This document shows positions 26,397 to 35,120 of a stretch of 64,000 bases of DNA, piece after piece. The DNA is from SXOA01 sp046153945 (GTDB lineage Bacteria > Planctomycetota > Planctomycetia > Pirellulales > Pirellulaceae), in NCBI GenBank assembly GCA_046153945.1, contig JBJXFF010000137.1, positions 1 to 64,000 of the forward strand, read 5' to 3'. A program made the translations under genes and the position numbers. Every line of letters begins with the position of its first letter. Position 1 is the stretch's first letter. A model generated the notes under the pieces. The model was not told the origin of the DNA and did not search any database. It worked only from the letters and a program-made list of their open reading frames with translations.

Positions 26397-27689
26397 CTAA
26401 AGCTTCCACCCATCCGGCAGAATCCCTTCCTTGACGACCACCGGGATGCCGTCGCGGATGATGCAGGGTTCATCTTCGCCTCGCGTCTCGACTTTCCGCT
26501 CGTTGACGATCCGAACACCCTGCCCGATGCGGCAGTTCTTGTCGAGGATGGCCCCTTCGATGATGCTCCCATTGCCGATGCCGATGGGGGGCGTACCGGA
26601 GGCCCGATTGGATTTCAACTCAGAGTCCCGCTCATAGGCATCGGCACCCATCGTGACGGTGTTCCGAATCGTCACGTTCTCGCCAATGATGGACCGTAGG
26701 CCGATCACGCTGTTTTCAATCACCGCCCCGCGACCAATTTTACAGCCATCGGCGATCAGGCTCCCTTTAATCGTTGCGCCATTGAGAAGCGTCGGCGGCA
26801 GGAACCGGGGGCGAGTGTAGATGGGTGCTTCCGGGCGAGCAAATTCAAACGGCGGATTGTCGGAGGCCAGGCTCAGGTTCGTTTCGTAGAACGCCTTGAT
26901 GGTGCCGATGTCCTCCCAGTAACCATCGAATAAGTGCAGAAAGACCTTTTTAGCTCTGACCGACGCGGGAAAAATCTCCTTGCCAAAATCGTGATAGTCG
27001 GTCTTGGCCAGGACATCCACCAGCGTATCGCGATTGAACAGATAAATTCCCATGCTGGCAATGCAATCCCGCCCTCTGCTTTCAATGCCGCGGGCGTCGA
27101 TCCAGGCGGGGTCCATCTTCACCATGTCGATTTCGGCGTCAGACTTGGGCTTTTCCAGAAAGCCGCCGACGCGGCCATTTTCTCCCACCCGCATCACACC
27201 GACCGAGCGAACCGTCTGGCGGTCCACCGGCATGCCCGCGATAGTGACATCGGCACCGCTTTGCTGATGGGTGCGGAGCATTTCGCGGAAGTCCATCCGG
27301 TAGAGCTGATCGCCGGAGAGAATCAGCACATAATCCACGCCCGGCTGGGTAAGGTAACGGAGGTTTTTGCGGACGGCATCGGCGGTTCCCTGATACCAGT
27401 CGGCCTTGGCGTCATCGCTGATTTGCTGGGCGGCGAGGAGTTCGACGAAACCGCCATCAAAGTTGTCGAAACGGTAGGTCTGCCGCAGGTGCCGATGGAG
27501 ACTGACGGAAAGGAACTGCGTCAGCACATACATCCGGTTCAGGCCGCTATTAATGCAATTCGACAACGGAATATCAATCAGCCGATACTTGGCCGCCAGC
27601 GGCACCGCCGGCTTGGAGCGGTACTTCGTCAGCGGATACAGCCGCGACCCGCGTCCGCCACCGAGAACCAAGGAGATGATGTTGCGCAT
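26397..27689 (-). CDS. glgC: Glucose-1-phosphate adenylyltransferase
   Basis: A 430-residue enzyme that makes ADP-glucose for glycogen synthesis. The nucleotidyl-transferase fold starts LVLGGGRGSRLYPLT and RSKPAVP, with SGDQLYRMD (catalytic Asp) and FLEKP following. A left-handed beta-helix domain occupies the last 130 residues (IIGENVTIRNTV and GNGSIIEGAI). Allosteric control by glycolytic intermediates is usual for the family. No glgA or glgB is adjacent. Confidence 0.95.
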   Translation of the reverse strand: MRNIISLVLGGGRGSRLYPLTKYRSKPAVPLAAKYRLIDIPLSNCINSGLNRMYVLTQFLSVSLHRHLRQTYRFDNFDGGFVELLAAQQISDDAKADWYQGTADAVRKNLRYLTQPGVDYVLILSGDQLYRMDFREMLRTHQQSGADVTIAGMPVDRQTVRSVGVMRVGENGRVGGFLEKPKSDAEIDMVKMDPAWIDARGIESRGRDCIASMGIYLFNRDTLVDVLAKTDYHDFGKEIFPASVRAKKVFLHLFDGYWEDIGTIKAFYETNLSLASDNPPFEFARPEAPIYTRPRFLPPTLLNGATIKGSLIADGCKIGRGAVIENSVIGLRSIIGENVTIRNTVTMGADAYERDSELKSNRASGTPPIGIGNGSIIEGAILDKNCRIGQGVRIVNERKVETRGEDEPCIIRDGIPVVVKEGILPDGWKL

Positions 27690-27800
27690 GAGTAGCCTGC
27701 CAGATTGGTCAGGAGGAGCGTGGCGATAGTGGAAGATTGAGCATAAGGTGTGGCGCTATTTGGGACAAGAATACAATAAACATGTCCTTGCGAACTCGCC

Positions 27801-28988
27801 CTATTTCAACTTCCAGACAGCGACATGTCCGGCAATGTCCGCGGCAGCTAGGTGGGTCTCGTCGGGCGAAAGGCTGATAGCGGAGATCCAGTCCTTGAAC
27901 TGGCCGCCGCGAGGGGAACCGAGCACGGCAAGTTCCTTGCCGTCTGAGACCTGAATGATGCGAACGCAGGTATCGCGCCCGGCGGTGAAGAGGTGCAGGC
28001 CGTCTTTGGACCAGGCAATCGCGGTGATGCCGTACTGGTGGCCGGAGACGGTCTTGATGAGCTTGCCAGTTTCCGTTTCCAACAGATGGACTTTGCCAGT
28101 GTCGGTTTCTCCACCTTGACCGACTGCGACCTGCTTTCCATCCGGTGAAAACGCCGCTGCCACCAGGCCGACGCCGACGAACTTGCTCCAAAGTTGGCCG
28201 TCGCCGTACGTGCGCCCTTGGGGATTGAGCTTGGGGAATTGCACTTTGAGCAAATCGAGCTTTTCAGTCCCATCGACCGTATGCCAGAGCTTGAGCGCTG
28301 CTGCCGGGATGTCGAAGTCATCTCGCTTGTAGCGGTACTCGGAAACGAGTGCCGTTTGGCCGTCCGCCGTCAGGTCTGCCGCCACAATCCAGTTCCAGGA
28401 ATATCCCTTCCACTTCGACAGGGGCTCATTCTTGTCGAGGTCCCACACGACTACCTGTGATGCCCCATCGCCACTGATGAGCCGATTGCCGCTACGACTC
28501 ATGGACAGAGCGTGAATCCAATCTTGATGGGCTTCCAATGTTTTTGACGAGTCGTGGGTCTGCACACTTACGCCAGGGGCCTTCAGAATCTCCTCCTTCT
28601 TGGTCCGCCGGAACTGCTCCTTGCGGGTATCGCCGTCGAGAATGGCCTCGGCGGTTCCTGTCGGTGTCGCGTCCACGTTCCAGAGCCGAATGGTGTGGTC
28701 GAAGCTGCTGGAAATGAGCTGCTTGCGGGCCGCATCGTAAATCAGCCACGAGATGGCGTTCGCATGCCCCTCCAGCCGTCGCACGGGATTCAGATTTGGA
28801 GCCTTCCGCTCCTTGTTCTTCTCCTTCTCCTCAGCGGAAATCTCCGGTGGCGTCTCCGGCAGCTCCCAAACGTAAATCTCCCCCTTCTGATTTCCCGCTG
28901 CCACCTTGTGGGAAGAATCCAGAAACGAAACGGCACTCGGCCAGAGGCCTTCGAAGGTGAGCTGGTATTGGAGAGTCGGATTGAACAT
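27801..28988 (-). CDS. WD40-repeat beta-propeller protein
   Basis: A protein of about 395 residues with roughly six or seven WD40-like blades (DHTIRLWNVD, ASQVVVWDLD, DTCVRIIQVS, IAGHVAVWKLK). The start at 28988 is the internal ATG; an upstream frame extends toward the heptamer hairpin. No signal peptide is evident. It lies downstream of a DUF1501 gene on the same strand; DUF1501 and WD40 genes are often neighbours in planctomycetes. The role is probably as a scaffold, partner unknown. Confidence 0.85.
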   Translation of the reverse strand: MFNPTLQYQLTFEGLWPSAVSFLDSSHKVAAGNQKGEIYVWELPETPPEISAEEKEKNKERKAPNLNPVRRLEGHANAISWLIYDAARKQLISSSFDHTIRLWNVDATPTGTAEAILDGDTRKEQFRRTKKEEILKAPGVSVQTHDSSKTLEAHQDWIHALSMSRSGNRLISGDGASQVVVWDLDKNEPLSKWKGYSWNWIVAADLTADGQTALVSEYRYKRDDFDIPAAALKLWHTVDGTEKLDLLKVQFPKLNPQGRTYGDGQLWSKFVGVGLVAAAFSPDGKQVAVGQGGETDTGKVHLLETETGKLIKTVSGHQYGITAIAWSKDGLHLFTAGRDTCVRIIQVSDGKELAVLGSPRGGQFKDWISAISLSPDETHLAAADIAGHVAVWKLK

Positions 28989-29011
28989 TAGTCGTTGCTT
29001 CTCAGCCCTGC

Positions 29012-29130
29012 TCCACATTTAGCATTTAGCGTTTAGCATTTGCCATTTAGCATCCGCCTTTGAGTCTTCCGCGCCGCAAATCCAAGCAATGCTAAATGCT
29101 AAATATTCAATGCTCAATGCTAAATGTGGA
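29012..29130. repeat. Heptamer hairpin (ATTTAGC type), 42-base arms
   Basis: The left arm 29012-29053 and right arm 29089-29130 are inverse complements of equal length. Each consists of six 7-base units of the ATTTAGC/GTTTAGC/ATTTGCC kind, capped by TCCAC outside. Mismatches lie mainly in the central units. The loop is 35 bases. The element sits between the DUF1501 and WD40 genes. Confidence 0.9.
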
Positions 29131-29142
29131 AGAAGTCTAACC

Positions 29143-30405
29143 CTATCCAAAAAGTTCGGTCACCACCTTTGACCCAAACGGCGCCAGCGGCACCGGCCGC
29201 ACGCCAGCATAATTTTCCGTCTTCGGATCAATGCCCAGTGCGTGATAAATCGTCGCGAAGAAGTCCCCTTCCGTGACCGGATTGTCCTTCACCTCCGCGC
29301 CATCCTCATCAGAGGCTCCGTAGACCGCGCCGCCCCGGATGCCGCAGCCGGCGAGGGCGGTGGTCCAGGAGCGGACGTAGTGATCGCGGCCGGCCCGGTT
29401 GTTGATCTGCGGCGTCCGGCCGATTTCGCCGGTCCAGACGACGAGCGTGTCATCGAGCAGCCCTCGCCGCTGCAAATCGGTGAGCAGGCCCGCCCAGGCG
29501 TGCTCCATCGGCGGGACGAGCCCTTTGTGCCAGGCAAAATTGTCCGCGTGCGAGTCGTAGCTGCTCTGGCTCACTTCGACGAACGAGACTCCGTGCTCCA
29601 CCAACTTGCGGGCGAGGAGGCAGCGGCGGCCGAATTCGCTGTCGCCGTACAGCTCGCGGTCGGTTTCCCATTCGCGGTCAATCTTGAAAACCTCGCGAGC
29701 GTTCTGCAACCGGCGGGCGCTTTCGTACGCTTCCCGGTGCATGCGGCTGACATACGCCTTGTGCTCGGCGGCAAAGCGGTCCTCCAGGAACGACCGCAGC
29801 TCGTGGCGGCGGGCTTCCAGCGGCCCTTCCATCCCCGAGCCGGAGAACGGCGGCAGGCTCCCTTCCGGCCCAATGTCGAACGGCTGATACTTCGGCCCCA
29901 AAAATCCGCTGCCGGCGTGGGCCTGGGTGAAGACCCGGATGAAGCTCGGCAGGTCGGCCCCCTCCTCCCCCTGGTACTTGGCGACGATCGCCCCGAACTC
30001 CGGAAAGCGAACATTCGCCGCCGGCCGGTAGCCCGTGTGCATCAGATAGATGCCGCCGGGATGGTCCACCTCGCTGGTCCGCATCGAGCGGATGACGGCA
30101 ATCTTGTCCATCATCCGGGACATCTTCGGCATCAGCTCGCAAACCTGCGTCCCCGCCACATTCGTGGAAATCGGCCGGAACAACCCCCCCGTCTCCCGCC
30201 CCGGCTTCATATCGAACGTCTCAAACTGGCTCGCCCCGCCATTCATCCAAAGCAAAATGCAATGCTTCCGCTTCCTCTTCACCTCCTCCGCCAAGGCCGG
30301 CAGCCCCGTCAAGCTCCCCCAATTCATCACCGCCGAACCGCCAGCAGTGACGAGAAGCCCCTTGAGAAGAGCACGGCGAGAAAGGTGCGAGGTGAGGGGG
30401 AACAT
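29143..30405 (-). CDS. DUF1501-family exported protein
   Basis: A 420-residue protein with a Tat-type leader (SRRALLKG) and the DUF1501 signature: HCILLWMNGGASQFETFDMK, MRTSEVDHPGG, GRTPQINNRAGRDHY and HALGIDPKTENYAGVRPVPL. The family shares the alkaline phosphatase/sulfatase-type core fold and is very abundant in planctomycetes; activity is not established. The usual cytochrome-containing DUF1549/1553 partner is not next to it. The WD40 gene lies downstream. Confidence 0.93.
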   Translation of the reverse strand: MFPLTSHLSRRALLKGLLVTAGGSAVMNWGSLTGLPALAEEVKRKRKHCILLWMNGGASQFETFDMKPGRETGGLFRPISTNVAGTQVCELMPKMSRMMDKIAVIRSMRTSEVDHPGGIYLMHTGYRPAANVRFPEFGAIVAKYQGEEGADLPSFIRVFTQAHAGSGFLGPKYQPFDIGPEGSLPPFSGSGMEGPLEARRHELRSFLEDRFAAEHKAYVSRMHREAYESARRLQNAREVFKIDREWETDRELYGDSEFGRRCLLARKLVEHGVSFVEVSQSSYDSHADNFAWHKGLVPPMEHAWAGLLTDLQRRGLLDDTLVVWTGEIGRTPQINNRAGRDHYVRSWTTALAGCGIRGGAVYGASDEDGAEVKDNPVTEGDFFATIYHALGIDPKTENYAGVRPVPLAPFGSKVVTELFG

Positions 30406-30477
30406 AGGATATTAATGAAGGGGACGGCAGTGGTAGTCGCTGCATCTTGTACCGAAGAGTCATTCGCAATTCGCCAA

Positions 30478-31305
30478 TTAATTGCTACAGCTTTCATCGA
30501 CCTCACAGTTGGGGTTTCGAATTCTGAACTGCTTGATTCCTTCGGCTGTCGCTTTTGTTCGGGCTAATCCGATCACCTCAAGTTCTTCGAAACCACTCAA
30601 AAACTCCAACGTAGTATCGCTAACATCGGTGTCACTCAGTGTCACGACTCTCAAGTACCGACAGTCACAGAGATTCTTGATCCCGGTATCTCCAATAGGC
30701 TGATTGCTCAGGTGGACGTCGCGGAGGGATCTAGCTTTCCTTAATACTATCAAATCTTCGTCCGAGAGACCGCCACGAGAACCATTCTCGTGTGTCACAA
30801 AGTGAAGACTGATTAGCGACTCTAAGAATGGCAATTTTTCCAGGTCGTCACCGCTCACCGTGTTCCCTTCAACCCCCAGATACTTTACATGACGACACTT
30901 TTGCAGGAGCGACCAAGCTGCCCGCGTGGATTTGCGAGGTAAGGATGGCGAAAAATGCCCGTTCGCCAAATGCACAGAATCAACTTCCGAAACAAAATCA
31001 TCCCCAAGTTTTTGCCGCAGCCATGAACACAGGAAAAACTCGTCTCTGGGATTAAAACTTGTGTAAATGGGCCGTTCTTTGGTCAGCGAAAAATAACTAT
31101 ATTCCACCCTAGCCCCCAAACCCCTCAACTCCTCCACCACCTTCCGCTGCCGCTCGGCTCGGTCGCGCCACCAGGCGAAGCTGCCGAGGAGGAGGCAGAG
31201 CAAAGCTATCCAGACACCCGCGGTCCGGAGCGTGAACTGATACCAGCGGCGGCGGGGCTTTGCCGGCTGCACGGTGGAATCGGATTTGAGGTCGCTCGCG
31301 GTCAT
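30478..31305 (-). CDS. Leucine-rich-repeat protein with one membrane anchor
   Basis: A 275-residue protein from the ATG at 31305 (MTASDLKSD); a longer frame reads through the family A repeat and is not protein-like. The RRRWYQFTLRTAGVWIALLCL segment is the planctomycete N-terminal anchor, with one membrane helix. From about residue 115 a series of LRR-like units appears (KYLGVEGNTVSGDDLEKLPF, LRVVTLSDTDVSDTTLEFLS). The binding partner is unknown. Confidence 0.85.
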   Translation of the reverse strand: MTASDLKSDSTVQPAKPRRRWYQFTLRTAGVWIALLCLLLGSFAWWRDRAERQRKVVEELRGLGARVEYSYFSLTKERPIYTSFNPRDEFFLCSWLRQKLGDDFVSEVDSVHLANGHFSPSLPRKSTRAAWSLLQKCRHVKYLGVEGNTVSGDDLEKLPFLESLISLHFVTHENGSRGGLSDEDLIVLRKARSLRDVHLSNQPIGDTGIKNLCDCRYLRVVTLSDTDVSDTTLEFLSGFEELEVIGLARTKATAEGIKQFRIRNPNCEVDESCSN

Positions 31306-31320
31306 GGTGAGATTATATCC

Positions 31321-31550
31321 TGAACCCCAACGGGGTTGCCCAGCACAGCCCAGGCTCGCTCGGCTTTGCGAGCGCAGCCTGGGTTGTGAGCCCAACCTCA
31401 TCATGAACCCCGAAGGGGTTACCTGCGATTTGCGTCTCGCCTCGGTAACCCCGTTGGGGTTCAAGTCAGTTCCTTTTGTCGTCATCCCAGGGTGCGCACG
31501 AAACGTGCGACCCTGGGATGCAATAGGTTACCCCTTCGGGGTACACCGGG
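31321..31550. repeat. REP-like palindromic element, family A (longer copy)
   Basis: It contains AACCCCAACGGGGTT and its inverse CGTTGGGGTT, AACCCCGAAGGGGTTACC, a CCCAGGCTCGCTCGG / CGAGCGCAGCCTGGG palindrome, and TCCCAGGGT-GCGCACG paired with CGTGCGACCCTGGGA. The modules match those at 11660-11850. The element begins 16 bases upstream of the LRR gene start. Confidence 0.75.
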
Positions 31551-31917
31551 GACGTTACACTCTCCGGCCCATCGCCATCTTGCCCAAACCGCAAACGGCA
31601 CTTATCGCCGAATCACATGAGACGAGCTCATAAGCGCCGATAAGCCTTCGCACCCCATGCGTGATTCACCTGATTCGCGATCTTTTTTTCCCACCGCTGC
31701 CGCGCACAAACCAAGGCCCGCCAATCCTTTACGGCTCATGAATCAGTGAGTCAGCCCTTTTCTTGATTCAGGCTATTTCCACTCCTCCAGGTGGTGTCTC
31801 TTCCTAATTTTATAAGCCTTTTTCAAACAGGTGCGCAGGACTTATCCGTCCCCTCAAGGGAACTTTTAACGCCAATACAACCGTATTGGAAAAGATCACA
31901 GCCCTCCCTGGCCCCTG

Positions 31918-31994
31918 CTTAGCCGCCTCGCCCACGAGGCGCTCTCTGACGCCTGTGCCTGGTCTAATCCCGTCGTGGGCGACGGGGCTAAGCG
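31918..31994. repeat. Imperfect inverted repeat, CTTAGCCGCCTCGCC type
   Basis: The left arm is near 31918-31941 and the right arm near 31970-31992, each about 23 bases with a few mismatches, containing CGCCCACGA words on both sides. A self-complementary intergenic element with no open frame. Confidence 0.6.
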
Positions 31995-32078
31995 GATTTT
32001 ATACTATTGTACACATATCGGAGTGGCACTGGCAAGCTCCGGCAGCCAGAATTCTCAAAATAATTCTGGCCTCATCTT

Positions 32079-32153
32079 CTCTGCGCCTCCGCGCCTCTGC
32101 GTGATGTTCCTCTTAAAGACATGAGCATCACGCAGAGGCGCAAAGGCGCAGAG
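32079..32153. repeat. Hairpin with 28-base arms, 9-base CGCCTCNG type
   Basis: Arms 32079-32106 and 32126-32153 pair with two mismatches around a 19-base loop. The units are CTCTGCGCC- and CCGCGCCTC-like, giving a rough 9-base period as in the array at 14082 and the hairpin at 39907. Confidence 0.8.
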
Positions 32154-32461
32154 AAAGGCAAGGAATTCGGGATGGATCAGGCGAAATCACAACTTGTGAA
32201 GCTGTAACGATCCCGGTCCCTTTGACAGGCGAAATCAGACCTAAGTCCTTAGGCCATCGCCGCAGCCGTCTTCGCGAGCCCCCGCGCCGGTTATGCCGGG
32301 AATGCCGTTTTGTTCAATTTTTCCGCTTCTGAGGCCGATGCATTCAGGTAGGGGAAGATGCCGCTTTGGCGTTTTCCCGGCGGCCTCCCGACAAGGCCCG
32401 CCGATTTCCGCCGGCTCTCCCGAAGCCGGCTCGACCCATGTCTTTCAAGGAATCACCGGCC

Positions 32462-32752
32462 ATGAAGGCTCGCCTCCTCTGCGCGCTCGCGCTCCTCGTC
32501 ATCTGCTCCGCCACCGGCTGCCAGACCGTCAATTTGTGCGACGGAAGTCACCATGCCGCCAAGGGCCTGGGACGCTATGGAGGTGGCGGCAGCGGCCTGG
32601 CCGACGGGCGAAACGCCAACTACGGCCACCACCACACCCGCAATTACGACGGCCCCCAAGGCCCCTCGACCGCTCAGGTCGGCTACCCCTACTACACCAC
32701 CCGCGGCCCACGCGACTTCTTCACGAACAACCCGCCGAGCATCGGGAACTAG
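32462..32752 (+). CDS. Small lipoprotein
   Basis: A 96-residue protein. The signal peptide ends in a lipobox (SATGC, Cys near residue 20), so it should be lipidated. The mature part is Gly-, His- and Tyr-rich (LGRYGGGGSGLADGR, then GHHHTRNYDG) and ends NPPSIGN. The ATG at 32462 starts the hydrophobic leader; an upstream extension is Pro/Arg-rich. Similar short lipoproteins are common in planctomycetes. Function unknown; the His cluster could bind metal. Confidence 0.75.
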   Translation: MKARLLCALALLVICSATGCQTVNLCDGSHHAAKGLGRYGGGGSGLADGRNANYGHHHTRNYDGPQGPSTAQVGYPYYTTRGPRDFFTNNPPSIGN

Positions 32753-32757
32753 CTCTG

Positions 32758-32790
32758 AGTGGCACGCCCACGGCTTTGCATGGGCGTGAT
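32758..32790. repeat. REP-like palindrome, family B (GCCCACGGCTTTGC)
   Basis: GTGGCACGCCCAC-GGCTTTGC-ATGGGCGTG with an imperfect hairpin, directly after the lipoprotein stop. Two inverted copies occur at 36169-36253. Confidence 0.7.
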
Positions 32791-32831
32791 GATGGAAAGC
32801 AGTGAATTCGTCGCTGCCGTACAATGCGGCG

Positions 32832-33407
32832 ATGAAGTTCCATCGCGAAATTCTGATCGCCTCCACGCTCCTCGGCTCCTGGCTGGGGATGCAGGCGGTG
32901 CATGAACTGGGGCATGTCGGCGGGGCATGGCTGACCGGCGGCAAGGTCAAGCAAGTCGTGCTCCATCCGCTGACCATCTCGCGCACGGATCTGGCGGAGA
33001 ACCCCGCGCCGCTCACGGTCGTTTGGGCCGGCCCTCTCGTCGGCGTTCTGCTCCCTCTCCTCCTCTGGCTGGCTACAGCAATTGCCAAAATGCCGGGGTG
33101 CTTTGTCCTGCGATTCTTCGCCGGCTTCTGCCTGATTGCCAACGGCCTCTATATCAGCCTTGGCTCCTTCGGCCGCATCGGCGACTGCGGCGAGATGCTC
33201 CACCACGGCTCAGCAATTTGGCAGCTCTGGCTCTTCGGCCTGATCACCGTCCCAGTGGGAATCTGGCTTTGGCATGGACAAGGAACCGAGTTTGGGCTGG
33301 GAAAGTCGCCGAAGGTGGTGAGTCCCAAAGTTGCCTTCAGCACCGGAGCGATTTGCTTGGCGATACTCGCGGTTGAGTTTCTGTTCGGCTCAGAAAGACA
33401 TCTCTGA
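32832..33407 (+). CDS. M50-like membrane metallopeptidase or related protein
   Basis: A protein of about 191 residues with a zinc motif HELGH near residue 24 inside the first hydrophobic stretch and four or five membrane helices. A His/Asp element (SFGRIGDCGEML) near residues 115-130 could supply the third ligand, as the NPDG motif does in site-2 proteases, though that exact motif is absent. The ATG at 32832 starts the helix; an upstream ATG at 32802 lies in the family B region. It may be an intramembrane protease or a degenerate relative. Confidence 0.7.
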   Translation: MKFHREILIASTLLGSWLGMQAVHELGHVGGAWLTGGKVKQVVLHPLTISRTDLAENPAPLTVVWAGPLVGVLLPLLLWLATAIAKMPGCFVLRFFAGFCLIANGLYISLGSFGRIGDCGEMLHHGSAIWQLWLFGLITVPVGIWLWHGQGTEFGLGKSPKVVSPKVAFSTGAICLAILAVEFLFGSERHL

Positions 33408-33418
33408 GATTCTTCTCG

Positions 33419-33446
33419 TCTCAAATCTCAAATCTCAAATTTCCAA
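33419..33446. repeat. Heptamer array (TCTCAAA)3 plus one variant
   Basis: Three exact TCTCAAA units and a TTTCCAA unit lie between the convergent stops of the M50-like gene and fabF. No second arm is evident apart from short GAGATTC words upstream. The unit matches the arm of the hairpin at 15920-16043. Confidence 0.8.
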
Positions 33447-33456
33447 TCCTCCGTCC

Positions 33457-34740
33457 CTACCCCTTAAACCGCCCCGCCACCAGCGATATATTCTGCCCCC
33501 CAAAGCCAAAGCTATTGCTAAGCACGTAGTCGCATTTAACTTCCCGGGCGGCGTTGGGGATGTAATCGAGGTCGCAGTCGGGGTCGGGGTTCTCGTAGTT
33601 GATGGTTGGCGGCAGGACGTTGTCCCGAATGGCCAGCAGGCAGACGATCAGTTCCGTCACGCCGGCGGCGGCGATGAGGTGCCCCATCATGCTCTTGGTG
33701 CTGGAGACGGGGGTTTGATAGGCCCGGTCGCCGAAGACGGTCTTACACGCCAGCGACTCCACCCGGTCGTTGACCGACGTGCTGGTGCCGTGGGCGTTCA
33801 CATACTGAATGTCGGACGGATTGAGGGCCGCGTCGGCAATGGCCATCTTCATGCAACTGATGGCCCCGCGCCCTTCGGGGTGAATGTCGGTGATGCGGTA
33901 GGCATCCGCCGTCGTGCCGTAACCCATGATTTCGCCGTAGATTATGGCCCCGCGCTTCTTCGCGTGCTCCAGTTCTTCCAGCACCACCATCGCTCCCCCT
34001 TCCCCCAGCACAAAGCCGTTACGCTTCCGGTCGAACGGGCGGCTGGCCTTCGTCGGATCTTCGTTGCTGGTGGACAGGGCGGTAAGGAGATTGAAGCCGG
34101 TGACGCCGAAGGGGTGGATCATGCTGTGGGCTCCGCCGGAGAGCATCACGTCGGCATCGCCGCGGCGAATGATTTCGGTCGCTTCGCCAATCGCCTGGCT
34201 GCTGGCGGCACAGGCGGTGAGGCAGTTGGCGTTCGGCCCCTGGGCGTTGAACATCCCCGCCACATAGCCGGCCGGCATATTCGGCTCTTGCTCAATTTCA
34301 GCCAGCGGATTGAGAATCTCCAAACCGACCTGGGTGAACTTGACGGCATCGAGCCCGTCGGGCGTGAGTGCCGCGGCCATCATCTTGGAGAAGTTGGTAA
34401 AATCCTGGCTCCCTTCGCCGCAGCCCAGGTAAACTCCGAATCGCGTGGGATCCTTGATGGAGTCCAGCACTCCCGATTCGGTCATGGCTTGATTGGCGGC
34501 GCCGGCGGCGAATTTGGTGTGGCGGCCGCGGATGCTCCAGGCCTCAGCATCCAAGCCAGCTTTGGAAACGTCCCAATTCTTGACCTCGGCCGAGATCTTG
34601 GTCGGAAACCTGCTGGCATCGAAGATGGTGGTATAGCCGACGCCGGATTTCCCAGCCTTGAGGCCAGTCCAGACTTCTTCCACACCATGCCCCATGGGGT
34701 TCACCGCACCGACACCAGTCACAACCACGCGTTTACGCAT
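33457..34740 (-). CDS. fabF: Beta-ketoacyl-ACP synthase II
   Basis: A protein of about 427 residues (432 from an alternative ATG at 34755) with the usual FabF layout: RVVVTGVGAVNPMG at the N-terminus, the catalytic Cys in LTACAASSQA (C177 by this start), and the His pair in VNAHGTST and MMGHLIAAAG. It elongates acyl-ACP in type II fatty acid synthesis. It is unaccompanied by other fab genes. The GFGGQN motif near the end is conserved in the family. Confidence 0.95.
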   Translation of the reverse strand: MRKRVVVTGVGAVNPMGHGVEEVWTGLKAGKSGVGYTTIFDASRFPTKISAEVKNWDVSKAGLDAEAWSIRGRHTKFAAGAANQAMTESGVLDSIKDPTRFGVYLGCGEGSQDFTNFSKMMAAALTPDGLDAVKFTQVGLEILNPLAEIEQEPNMPAGYVAGMFNAQGPNANCLTACAASSQAIGEATEIIRRGDADVMLSGGAHSMIHPFGVTGFNLLTALSTSNEDPTKASRPFDRKRNGFVLGEGGAMVVLEELEHAKKRGAIIYGEIMGYGTTADAYRITDIHPEGRGAISCMKMAIADAALNPSDIQYVNAHGTSTSVNDRVESLACKTVFGDRAYQTPVSSTKSMMGHLIAAAGVTELIVCLLAIRDNVLPPTINYENPDPDCDLDYIPNAAREVKCDYVLSNSFGFGGQNISLVAGRFKG

Positions 34741-34868
34741 GAAATCGCCGCTCATGAAGGGTTAAGAATCGTCCCCGCACAGACTGCCAAATCCCGAGAA
34801 CAATCAGGGGTGTAATTATACCACGAAGTGCTTCGTTGAGGCTCCCCTCAACACCGCCCCACTGTCGA

Positions 34869-34924
34869 TTGTAAACCTGACGGCCTGAGCTATAATGTGT
34901 ATAAATCCTGCCAGGAGTACACAC
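34869..34924 (+). promoter_or_regulatory. Promoter and possible operator of vapBC
   Basis: A TTGTAA -35-like hexamer (34869-34874) and a perfect TATAAT -10 (34891-34896) are 16 bases apart. Downstream, TGTGTA and TACACA form a 6-bp inverted pair separated by 16 bases, a candidate site for autorepression by the antitoxin. An AGGAG site lies 8 bases before the vapB ATG. Confidence 0.6.
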
Positions 34925-34925
34925 G

Positions 34926-35120
34926 ATGCGGACGAACATTGTCATTGACGACAAATTGATGAAGGATACGCTGCGGGCGACTGGACTTAAGACGAAGCGC
35001 GAGGCCGTGGAACTCGGCCTGCGCACGATATTGCGTTTGCGCCAGCAAGCGGAAATCAAGCGTTGGCGAGGCAAGCTTGACTGGCAGGGGGACCTCAATG
35101 CCATGAGGACCGACAAGTGA
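34926..35120 (+). CDS. vapB: VapB-type antitoxin
   Basis: A 64-residue protein with an N-terminal DNA-binding segment (MRTNIVIDDKLMKDTLRATG) of the VapB/MazE-like type and a basic helical C-terminus that would block the toxin. It overlaps the PIN gene by 4 bases. It should bind and repress its own promoter. Confidence 0.85.
   Translation: MRTNIVIDDKLMKDTLRATGLKTKREAVELGLRTILRLRQQAEIKRWRGKLDWQGDLNAMRTDK

Larger units (their letters stand above)
31551..32461. other. Gene-free stretch of about 0.9 kb
   Basis: No convincing gene on either strand. Besides the elements at 31918 and 32079, it holds two short palindromes: CCAATAC-GTATTGG near 31872-31889 and GCCAGAATT-AATTCTGGC near 32045-32070. 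The remainder shows nothing recognisable. Confidence 0.6.
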
